From Paulinella micropora (taxonomy: Eukaryota > Cercozoa > Imbricatea > Euglyphida), in NCBI GenBank assembly GCA_009731375.1, contig BJOX01000126.1:574927-638926 (forward strand): a stretch of DNA of 64,000 bases, in the 5' to 3' direction. The position numbers and the translations under genes are program-made. Within the stretch, counting starts at the first letter, position 1. Each line of letters starts with the position of its first letter. The notes below the pieces were generated by a model. It did no database searches, was not told the origin of the DNA, and saw nothing but the letters and a program-made list of their open reading frames with translations. Below are positions 10,764 to 19,550 of the stretch, one piece after another.

Positions 10764-13700
10764 ATGCACCCTCAAAATCGCGATGTTTCATCGGCGCCTG
10801 GAAATAGCTCATCTACAGCAATCATCGCGTCTTCTTCTGCGCGCCGTGCGCTTGAAAGAGGGCACAGGTTGTCAATCAGTAGTGCTCCTTCCACGTCAAG
10901 TTCTAGCAGCCAGTCTTTCTCTTCGATATCCATGTTTTCGGACTCACCAAAAAAGGATGGAGAGATCCTTGCACCGCAAGATATCGGAAAATACATGCAT
11001 TTGCATTCCTGTAGCCACGTCGTCGACGTAGAAAAAAAACATGAGCTTGATTTTGCAACTTTAGCAAAAACTGTTCTGGGTGATTCCTTTCAAGAACCAG
11101 TTGTGCTTCGAGTTGGTGGACTTGAAGACGAGCAGCCCGCCAATGATCCCCATCGTGATCTAGAAGAGAAAAAATCGCGTCGATTGCGAAGGTAAAAAGT
11201 ATCTTTATGGACGTGTCAGAAATGTCTTCTCCATATTATGCTGTTTTTTCTTTTCTCTGAGTAGGGTCTACTCCAATTTTTTTTTCTTATGCGTGATCCT
11301 TATTATTTCACTATGAGCTTCGTTTACTCTTGCACTTAAAATATTTTATTTTCTCGGAGTAGGGTCTACACCGACATTTTTTTTGAGATGAATATTTGAA
11401 ATTACATTTTTTTCCATTGAAAATATGAATACAATTTGTGCAGATATCCCAAGGCCGCCCTTGCTGATTCATGGGACGTTGATCTTGATCGCATCAAGCA
11501 ATGCTGCCTCGTGTCGGAAGAAGATCAAACTCCTGAATTTATCAATCGTCTTGCCATGAAAAGGCTTCGTTTCTGCAAATTGCGAAGGGTACAGCAGAGT
11601 GAAGTTATTTTGGAACTCATGCGCAGTAATAGAAACATCAAGGTACAAGGAGGCTTGACAACTGCACTCGTCTGCCGGTTCCAGTTTTGCAGAGCTTGCG
11701 TCCGTCGAATCTATGGTTTAACCCATCATCGATGGAATGTGTATTGGGGTATTCATCTCGCTAACCCGAACCAACGAAGACTTCTTCGGGCGGATATTGC
11801 AGGTGATCGAGACGGCTTGAAGGAAGGCTTCTTCATTAAATACCTTCAAGATGCCAAGGTCAGTTAGCTGGAAAATCATTTTTTTGTTTTTTGTTATACA
11901 GATGTTATAGATGTGTGTAATCATGAAGCTCTTTGCTCGAGAAATAATTCATCACAAAAAAATGTCGGAGTAGAGTCTACTCCGATGTATGCGCACTGTG
12001 ATTGCTCCAAACCTTTTACACAATCTCGCATTTCTCGCATTTTTTGTGCATTTTGATAGAAGGAAATTGGAGAGCAGGACCCTGCGTCTAAGTTTACGTA
12101 CTTACCGTACCAAAGCAAGAGAGAGTACTGGAGGTGTGCAATCCATCAGGGAGAAATCGAGTATCCGTGGGTGGACTGGAAGAAGAGTGAATCCATGTTC
12201 CGAAAGGTTTGGAAAGGAACCAAGCACAAACCATCGCAGTTCTGGAACCTCCGCATCAAGAAACATGCTCCCATCGGAAAATGTGGTTTTTGCAAAGAAT
12301 CCTTGGAACTTCTTTTGGCAGCGCAAACCAAAGAAGAGATTCTCGAGGTTCGTAGGCGCAGGTCTGAACATTTCCAAGAGATTCGTCAGGAAAGGCAGGT
12401 CTACGCAGACCACGTCAAGAAGGCGACCCAATTATACCAGCATGGCGATCGATGGTATGGACCAAGCAAAAACTGCCGTTCCATTTGCCAACGGAAAGAG
12501 GGACCGCGAACAACAGGCCCAGACTACTCAAGCACGAGTCATCTGTGTGCTAGTTCACGGGGTGGGATCCTGCTTCTATGTTGCACCCGCAGATGTACCG
12601 CACACTGCCGACACGACTATCACTTGCTTGATGGACTCCTTTCGTTTCCTGAAAAAACGAACGGTCGAGTTGCACCATACCTGTTCATCCAGATGGACAA
12701 CACCAACTCAGACAACAAAACGCATGTTTTTTTCGCGTGGGTGGCTTCTCTTGTCCAAGCAGAGGTTTTCAAGCAGGTAGAAATCAGCTTTCTGGCCGCG
12801 GGCCATACTCACGCCGACGTCGACCAGCAGTTTTCTTGGATCTCCAAATACCTGGGAAGAAATCCTGTGCACACCTTTCCTGAACTGGCGGCAGCTTGTC
12901 GGAGAGCTCTGCCTGAAGATTGCATCCACGCTGTTGTGCTCAAGCGCAACTGGATTGTCAACTTCAAACGCTTCTACGAAGTGGGAGATCGTTTCAACAA
13001 AACGATTTTTCATGGATCTCGCGATATCCACGGGTCCTTGTTTGATGTTACCTGTGTCGATGAACGAGGGCAGGCGCGCCTACAGACCAAGGAATGGATG
13101 CGCATGGAATGTTGGATACCGTCCCAAGAAAACATTCAGCTCGTGCTGCCCAGACAACTCTACGTTGTTCCAGCCATTTCCCTGTTTTCCATAACGGAGC
13201 TTGACAATGTCATCTGCAGTCTTGCCAGACATCTCAAACAGAACGAGTGTGAATTGCAAGAGGAGGATTTCGATTCCGACACTTCCGCTGCAGAGCATTG
13301 GCAGGAAGGGCCTGGAACACGAAGAGGTTGGCGTCGTGAGCCGACCGAAAACACGCTGCGCCACTGGCGAAAGTTTCGTGCGAAAGAGTTAAAGCAACAG
13401 TCGGAGGACTGTCAAGAGTGCTTGGAGCGGGCATCGGCGCAACGAGACGTCGTCATCAGTAAAAAACTTTCTGATGAAGAAAATAAAATCAATCGCGCCA
13501 AGAAAACAAACGCAATACACGCAATCCAAAGACATCTGCTGCATGGAGATNNNNNNNNNNACTGCATGGAGTTGGAGTCTGCACGCGCAACTTAATCCTG
13601 GACGAGGAAACCACCGGTGAAGACGCGTGGGTGTTTTACAAACAACTGCTTGGGGACAACGACCCTGAAGGAAAACAAGAGGTCAAGCCATGCTGTTCAG

Positions 13701-15066
13701 TTTGCTATGTTTTGTTCTTTGCTGTTTTTCCATACTACTTTTGCTGTGTAACTTGATATCGAAACAATAACACAAAAAAAAGTCGGAGTAGGGTCTACTC
13801 CGACATTTGAAACTTGTGAAACAAACTTTGAATCTAAATGCTGTTCCTTATCTGCTTTTTAGCCTAAGCAGGAGGAATCTGCGCAAGAACCTGAAGCCAT
13901 GGACGTCGGATCTGGGGAAGATGTAGAGCAACAACCTCGCCCTGACAATGTTCAGCACCAAACGCAGACAGAAAATTTTTTCTGGAGGATTCGGCTCCGG
14001 TACTGTGGTGCAAACCGAGCGGCAATCAACAGCTACAAATAATGCTCAGACTTCCAGATTGAGGCAACCGGTTGGCAACGATAATGAAGGACGCGAAACG
14101 GATCTTTTCATCGAACGTGGTCGCCCTCAAAATTCTCGACCTTCACAGGCAGTCGACACGAGGGATGTTCGCCCTGGCGGTGTTTTTCACCTGCTTAATG
14201 CGGAAAACGCACACGAACGAAATATCGAGGAGCTGGATCGTTTCGAGCTTCCCTTTCCAGACGCTGGTCGACCTACACAAGGCAAGGAGAAAAAGAAAGA
14301 CGATTTGAAAAGCAGTCTGGTCAAGAAACGCAAGAGCTACTTGCAGCCCCACGACATGGTGTTGGCAAGGGTGGAGTATGGCCAAGGAGGCGAAGCGGCA
14401 CAGCAGCCAGTTTGTCTGTTCAAGGTCGTTAACATCTTCAAGGATCGGCACAAGCATGCTACCTGGATGAGGGTGCGATGGTTTGGGCAGGAAGAAGACG
14501 TCTTCTTGGGCAGGTATGTAGAGAAAAAAGAAAAGCTCACCGCAAAAGATCAGCAGGCCATGGAGAGGTTGCGCAGACAAGGTAAGGATCCCAATCTTGA
14601 GGTCCGATTCAAGATCACGCCAGACGAAAACTTTTTCCTTTGCGCCGCGGATGGGTCCAACTTGGTACAAGGTCGTAAATTTAACCCGCCACTGATCGTT
14701 CACTGGGGAAAAGAGGTCGACATACTGACAAAAGACACCAAAAAAATAAGGGACACCGTGGTGAGACTCATCACGACAGACGTTAGGCTCCTGAATCTTC
14801 CAGGTCTAGACATCGTTCAGGCTGTTGAGCACGCGCGCTCAAGAAACCAGCGCAGGATGAATGCTGCCAAGAAAAACGTTTCTCAGATCTCTCAAACTTC
14901 CAGCTCCGAATCGAGCTCTTCATCTGAATCGGACGATGAAGGCTCCTCCTCTGAAGAAGAACCGCCCAAAAAAAAAGCAACAAAAGGAAATTGTAATGTT
15001 GAATTTTTTACTTTTGAAATGGGATACCCAATCTTAGGTGCTGGCAATGAAATAGGTTTGATTTAG
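10764..15066 (+). CDS. DUF7869-type transposase-like gene, four exons
   Basis: Exons 10764-11191, 11444-11858, 12060-13681 and 13863-15066 join with GT-AG introns and matching phases, giving about 1,220 residues. Exon 3 holds the DUF7869 landmarks: IDGMDQAKT at 12448, LFIQMDNTNSDNKTHVF near 12680 and FLAAGHTHADVDQQFS near 12790-12835. Their acidic residues are spaced as in an RNase H-like nuclease, so a transposase role is inferred. Exon 2 has a Cys/Arg-rich block (VCRFQFCRACVRRIYG). Exon 4 carries a basic linker, a folded domain and an acidic Ser tail. The frame slips by one base near 12431, 12650 (an A run) and 13975 (a T run), and a 10-N gap sits at 13551. With these slips it would not be translated as assembled. 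Each intron contains one or two of the shared palindromes. Confidence 0.75.
11258..11274. repeat. Palindrome copy in intron 1 of the DUF7869 gene
   Basis: TGAGTAGGGTCTACTCC, one mismatch from consensus, in intron 11192-11443. Confidence 0.85.
11356..11372. repeat. Second palindrome copy in intron 1
   Basis: GGAGTAGGGTCTACACC lies 98 bp after the previous copy in the same intron. Confidence 0.85.
11967..11983. repeat. Palindrome copy in intron 2
   Basis: GGAGTAGAGTCTACTCC lies in the 201-bp intron 11859-12059 and is preceded by ATCACAAAAAAATGTC. Confidence 0.9.
13551..13560. other. 10-N gap inside the DUF7869 exon with duplicated edges
   Basis: CTGCATGGAGAT before the gap and CTGCATGGAGTT after it are near copies. 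The gap is probably an unmerged overlap and not missing sequence. Confidence 0.7.
13785..13801. repeat. Palindrome copy in intron 3
   Basis: A perfect GGAGTAGGGTCTACTCC in the 181-bp intron 13682-13862, with flanks CACAAAAAAAAGTC and GACATTT. Confidence 0.9.
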
Positions 15067-15280
15067 TTTCTAGAAAGATGTGTTTGTCTAATTTGAGTTA
15101 GATTGTTATCAGCTCCTGACTTGTTAAAACAACATTACGACAGAGAGTAACAAATTCAGCAAACCGCGCCAGAGCTGGGAATGTTTTCTAGAGATTCTTT
15201 CATCAGTTAGACTGGGAGTCCATAAACTGGAAATTGTAAACTACAAGCCAGCTGCAATGAGTGATCACAAAAAAAAAGTC

Positions 15281-15297
15281 TGAGTAGACCCTATTCC
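15281..15297. repeat. Palindrome copy downstream of the DUF7869 gene
   Basis: TGAGTAGACCCTATTCC, two mismatches, preceded by GATCACAAAAAAAAAGTC. Confidence 0.8.
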
Positions 15298-15452
15298 TGA
15301 AAATATAACTTGCAAGGATATGGTTAACCTCTCTGAAATTACTGCGCACAAGTGTAATTCCAGTGATAGAAATCGTTTAAGCTTTGCATCGAAAAAATAA
15401 AGTAGAAAACTTGGTCCTCTGCGGATGGACTGTTTCCTCAGTTACTGGCGCC

Positions 15453-15497
15453 TTGGTAATTATCTACCACCTGCAGACAGCGGTAGACAATTACCAA
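15453..15497. repeat. Hairpin 1, 16-bp stem
   Basis: TTGGTAATTATCTACC pairs with GGTAGACAATTACCAA around a 13-nt loop, with one mismatch. The region 15067-16732 has no supported gene. Confidence 0.8.
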
Positions 15498-15588
15498 TGC
15501 ACAACGACGATGATGTGGCGTGATTAGCTGCTTTTACGCGAGATCGAACGTACTACGGAATAATTCCTTCTTTCTCGGTCTAAATTCT

Positions 15589-15616
15589 GTGAGGTAAATA
15601 TTCAAAATTACCTCAC
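15589..15616. repeat. Hairpin 2, 9-bp perfect stem
   Basis: GTGAGGTAA pairs with TTACCTCAC around a 10-nt loop. Confidence 0.7.
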
Positions 15617-16096
15617 TGCATCCAGATACGTCGAACCCTGATTTTTTTTCTTTGCTTCTTCGGACGGGATCTTCTCGTTCCTGCTTCCTTGGTTCGTGAT
15701 TTTGGTTTTTTCATCGCTTCTGCTCCAGCACTGAAACAATATCAGAAGCGCTGACAAAAGCACCGTCGACGTGGTAGCTCATGCCTCAAGGATTGGTGAC
15801 CACGTTTACAGTTAGGACCAGACCACACTCCAGGCCCGCGTGGTAAAATCCCTACCTTGCTGTCAATATTTTCTCAACCATTTGTCTCAAATTGATTTCC
15901 CCATTGTGCACCCACAAGTACAATTTTTCTTGCCTTAAATATTTCAATAATCGTACTCAGGGAAAGAATGAAAGGCTACAAGAAGCTGGGTTCTCTGAGG
16001 ATGAACGGTTGCTTGTTGGAGGATTTGTATTTCTAAGTTGCGCGATTGTTGGCGACTTGGAAATGCAAAGACTCTGCGCCTGATGACAACGTTACT

Positions 16097-16153
16097 CGGG
16101 AGAGGTAGCATGGTTGGATAAATTGATTTTGTCTAACACTTCTACCTCGCCCG
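16097..16153. repeat. Hairpin 3, 12-bp stem
   Basis: CGGGAGAGGTAG pairs with CTACCTCGCCCG with one mismatch and a 33-nt loop. Confidence 0.7.
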
Positions 16154-16198
16154 GACGCGGATGGTCTAGTCTGATATTACAAGTACCACTGGCAGTCC

Positions 16199-16264
16199 TC
16201 GTATGTTTCCACGTCGTGTCATGATACTAGCTGGTCGTATAACCTAACCCGTGGAAACATACGA
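16199..16264. repeat. Hairpin 4, 15-bp perfect stem
   Basis: TCGTATGTTTCCACG pairs perfectly with CGTGGAAACATACGA around a 36-nt loop. A further GTC/GAC pairing is possible beyond one mismatch. Confidence 0.85.
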
Positions 16265-16337
16265 AGACTTACACAGGTTGTACGATAGCCTTCTGCGTTA
16301 CTTGTGCGCTTGGGTGTAGATTACTGTTGCTGTGCAG

Positions 16338-16385
16338 TCTGTTTGAGCTGCCGATAGTTCTTCTGAAATTGGCAGCGCAAACAGA
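16338..16385. repeat. Hairpin 5, 15-bp stem
   Basis: TCTGTTTGAGCTGCC pairs with GGCAGCGCAAACAGA with one mismatch and an 18-nt loop. Confidence 0.8.
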
Positions 16386-16460
16386 TGCGACCTAGTTGAT
16401 CTTTTCAGTAAGGTTTCCCCCTCTCAGATACTTTTAATTATGTGCACACAAAAAAAGGTT

Positions 16461-16477
16461 GGAGTAGGGTCTACTCC
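16461..16477. repeat. Last palindrome copy of the family
   Basis: A perfect GGAGTAGGGTCTACTCC preceded by CACACAAAAAAAGGTT. It marks the right edge of the palindrome-bearing zone. Confidence 0.9.
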
Positions 16478-16556
16478 GACTTTTCAAAATTCTGTACTCT
16501 ATAGTCAACCCAACACAAACCAAATTCCATTACGTATTCCTATCAATTTTTGTGTT

Positions 16557-16577
16557 TGTGATATACGAAGTATCACA
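16557..16577. repeat. Hairpin 6, 7-bp stem
   Basis: TGTGATA pairs with TATCACA around TACGAAG. Confidence 0.5.
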
Positions 16578-16732
16578 CAACTGCCTTTGGAAAGCTAAAA
16601 ACGAAACTTTTTGTAATTTTTCCCTCCCCCTTCCTCCCCCCCCACCCCCCCTAAAAAAAGCAAATCCCATTCACGAAATAATTTTTCCGACCAGTTAGTG
16701 AGAGTGAGGAGGAGAGGCCAGGGAAGGCCTAC

Positions 16733-17047
16733 ATGCTAAAAGGCGTTGGCACGGCGGTGAAGAAGGAGTTGGAGGAGGAGTTCGCCATTAACATGAAGGC
16801 GGCACAGCGGTTCTGCGAACAACTATTGGACCCATCGGACTCGGACGAGGACGAGATGGAGAAGGAGAAAGGAGGGGAAGTCAACAAGGGGCTCGGATGG
16901 GCGAAAGAGGAAAAGCCGATTAAAGAGGCGGGGGTCGGCGTGCGGCTGGGGAAGGAAGAAGCAAACCGGCAGGCGGATGGCGATAACAACGACCGCGCGA
17001 TCGGCCCGCATTCATGCTCGTTGGCTCCACGCGCGGGCATCGGGTGA
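16733..17047 (+). CDS. Uncharacterised charged 104-residue ORF
   Basis: An open frame rich in Lys, Glu and Asp, with EEFAINMKAAQRFCEQLL followed by an acidic DPSDSDEDEMEKEK patch. No family is recognised. It lies between the palindrome zone and the right LTR and has a different base composition from the cargo genes, so it could be a remnant of the LTR element's own gag. The opposite strand is also open, which lowers confidence. Confidence 0.3.
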   Translation: MLKGVGTAVKKELEEEFAINMKAAQRFCEQLLDPSDSDEDEMEKEKGGEVNKGLGWAKEEKPIKEAGVGVRLGKEEANRQADGDNNDRAIGPHSCSLAPRAGIG

Positions 17048-17265
17048 TTAGTAAGGACTTTCAACTGGTAGGCTTATTAATCGTGGCCGAGTATTAAGTT
17101 CGGGGGAGATCAAGAAGTTGACGTGACAGCTTAGTGACTTAGCCGTGGCGTGACGCGGGTTTAGGTCGGAGGTGGCGGATCGTCATCTTCTGTTTTGAGG
17201 CAATGATAGTATTCTCTGTCAAAGTAATCGTTTTAATTTTGTTCATTGCGGGCCTTTATTCCTAA

Positions 17266-17275
17266 TTAGGGGGAG
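17266..17275 (+). promoter_or_regulatory. Polypurine tract
   Basis: TTAGGGGGAG ends directly at the right LTR. Second-strand cDNA priming is the expected role. Confidence 0.7.
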
Positions 17276-17567
17276 CTTAGGAAGTGGGAGAGTAATTAGT
17301 CATAGCGGCCCTTAATATTAATACTAATTACTAGTCATATTGTGACATATCTGGTACTGGTGGCTACCTTTTTAGGTATTACCTATTTCAGTCATATCAT
17401 TACCACTTAGTACGGACGTTACTGTTCTTTTTGATTTCTGTGGCGGGATCGTGTCTGTGATTCAGTATCATTGAATAAGTAAATATTTGAATTGGTATAC
17501 TGGGGGACTTACTGGGGGACGCCCTAGTTCGATCCTGAGCCACTACAACCGGTCCAGATTCCTTAAG
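17276..17567 (+). repeat. Right LTR (292 bp) of the 15-kb element
   Basis: It begins CTTAGGAAG after the polypurine tract, ends CCTTAAG and is followed by the target duplication ACAAC. It is about 97.6% identical to the left LTR by direct comparison. Confidence 0.9.
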
Positions 17568-17572
17568 ACAAC

Positions 17573-18599
17573 ACATTTGAACACGGCTCTGCACGTCTTG
17601 GAGGTATTGCTCTTAGCGACACATAGATGATCAGTCCTGCGGACCGGCTGGGTAAATTTAAGTATTATCGGATAAGTCGCCCCTTAGTTTGAATTTGGCT
17701 AACAGTCCGGCCTAAGGTCCCGGCGTATTTACATCCTGAATTCTATCACTCAGCCAACAATGATTAATATTGTGAGTTTGTATACAACTCTTCAACAAGG
17801 CAGATATTAATAATAAATAGTAGAGAGGTCAGTTCGTTTATTTACATAATTTCGAACTCATTGCAGGCTTGGGTGCAACGTACGATCAAGTGTAGAACGT
17901 AAATTGTGATCTCCAATTCCCAAACGAATCGTGTCGCGAGTCTTCAAGTTAACAGTCATTAAACCGATATGTCGGGTCATTGGACTTGAAAATTCCCAAA
18001 TTGATTTGGGAAGCCTCTAGGCGAAAATGACTGGGAACGGAAAAGATAGTTAGATATTGTGGTTTTCAGTCAGTGTATTTCCTTTTCCTAAAATTTACCG
18101 TAAAACGTGTTTCACGGGAATTCGGGGGAAAAGGTAATACCGAGTCGGATGGGGAAAATGGCAATAGCTAAAAAGAACTTTGAACTGATCGTTTGAAATC
18201 ATTTCTGAACGGAATCGAAAACTAGTTAGTGAATTCGAAACGTCGTGCAGAGGAGAATCTAATGCCAACCGGTCAAAAAGAGTGTCTTATCAACGGTAAA
18301 GGTTTTGGCCGGTCGTTAAGGTGCTCAGTCTGATAGCTCCCCCCCCCCCCCAGACCTAACGGTTGAGTTGAGTTGCGTACAGAATGAGTGATTAACGAAC
18401 GAAGTATGTTGTCTCACTAAAAAAATGTCAAAAGGAAAAAGAGAGGTGGGTGGATCTCTTAAACCATTGGAGAGTAGAAGAATGATGTGTCTAGACTGGC
18501 GCAATGCGGGTGATGATCAGCCGGGGCCGGATATCCGAGAGAAAACTGCTGCGACTAAAACTGTCATACTACAAAATAGTACCTACCGCAAATCTATTA
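17573..18599. other. Spacer without a supported gene
   Basis: No gene is supported here. It contains a C run at 18340-18349. The end (18425 onward) is an open frame that enters the triplet repeat and might be the start of the following gag, but nothing in it is recognisable. Confidence 0.5.
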
Positions 18600-18665
18600 G
18601 TTCTGCTGCAGCTGCTGCTCCTCCTCCTCCTACTACCACCACCACTACTACTCCTCCTCCTCCTC

Positions 18666-18699
<34 letters not shown>

Positions 18700-18774
18700 A
18701 AACCACTACTGCTGCTGCTACTAGCTGCTATTACTGCTGCTGCTGCTGCCAACTCCCTACTACTACTCTGCCTC

Positions 18775-18840
<66 letters not shown>

Positions 18841-18850
18841 ACTACTACTG

Positions 18851-18902
<52 letters not shown>

Positions 18903-18915
18903 ACTACTACACTAC
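18600..18915. repeat. CTA/CTG/CTC triplet microsatellite
   Basis: About 310 bp of near-continuous ACT/GCT/CCT triplets sits immediately before the zinc-knuckle ORF and open in its frame. The repeat may have expanded inside a gag coding region. Confidence 0.85.
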
Positions 18916-19257
18916 GTGGTAAAGTATTTCAAGACTCGCTCCGCTGGCTACGGTGTGGAGGATGCACTCAAGATCGCTAAGGCACACGCCAAGAAGGTCG
19001 ACTCCGCAGTCTGGGACGACGTGGAGGAGTACTTTACGACTGCGGGCCCACTACTCAAGAGGAAGAAGCTGGGAGGAGCATCGGCTGCGAAGGATCTATC
19101 ATCGTTCAGATGCTACAACTGTGGGGAATATGATCATCTGTCCCCGAAATGCCCGCTTCCCAAGCGTGACCGTGACGAGATGCGTGACCCCCGCAATGTT
19201 GGTGGAGCACGCGCGACCCCGTCGCGCCCGTGGGACAACATGCCCGCTCGAAGGTAA
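18916..19257 (+). CDS. Gag-like zinc-knuckle protein of a tyrosine-recombinase retroelement
   Basis: This frame carries a CCHC zinc knuckle, CYNCGEYDHLSPKC (C-x2-C-x4-H-x4-C), behind a helical segment and a basic stretch. It ends before the RT frame. Its position just upstream of RT-RNase H and recombinase frames on the same strand makes it the likely gag of that element. The N-terminus is unclear because the triplet repeat runs into it. Confidence 0.65.
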   Translation: MVKYFKTRSAGYGVEDALKIAKAHAKKVDSAVWDDVEEYFTTAGPLLKRKKLGGASAAKDLSSFRCYNCGEYDHLSPKCPLPKRDRDEMRDPRNVGGARATPSRPWDNMPARR

Positions 19258-19550
19258 AGGAACATTACTGACGTGCATGGTGGCTACTTGTCTGGCAAAG
19301 CAGTGATAATATTATTTGGCTCAGTATCGGTTCAGTAACGTAGGAGCCGATTGGATTGATGTATGGTCGAGACTGGTCGACCTATAGGTGGCTTGGTATT
19401 AAGTTTATTAAATCAGTTTTCTTTTCAAACTTGGAATTATTTTATTCATTTATATTATTTCTGCTGACAGTCCGGGTTAGATTATTAAAATTTGTTTTTT
19501 ATATATATAGGACACTTGATTGGCAATGTAGACTCTTGAAGTATATTATC

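Larger units (their letters stand above)
2504..17567. mobile_element. 15-kb LTR-bounded composite element carrying two non-retroviral genes
   Basis: Direct repeats of 292 bp at each end are flanked outside by ACAAC (2499-2503 and 17568-17572), a 5-bp target duplication. A primer-binding-like GGTTATGAGCC follows the left repeat and a polypurine tract precedes the right one, so this is the frame of an LTR retrotransposon. No gag, protease, integrase, RT or RNase H could be found inside. The interior is filled by two divergent, intron-containing genes and a dispersed palindrome family. Because both genes keep introns and face opposite ways, they most likely arrived as DNA, for example as a DNA transposon inserted into a non-autonomous LTR element. 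I found no inner terminal repeats marking such an insertion. Confidence 0.8.

Noticed and set aside
15453-16577. CRISPR-like or tandem repeat array
   Set aside because: The hairpin stems share no sequence and have no regular spacers.
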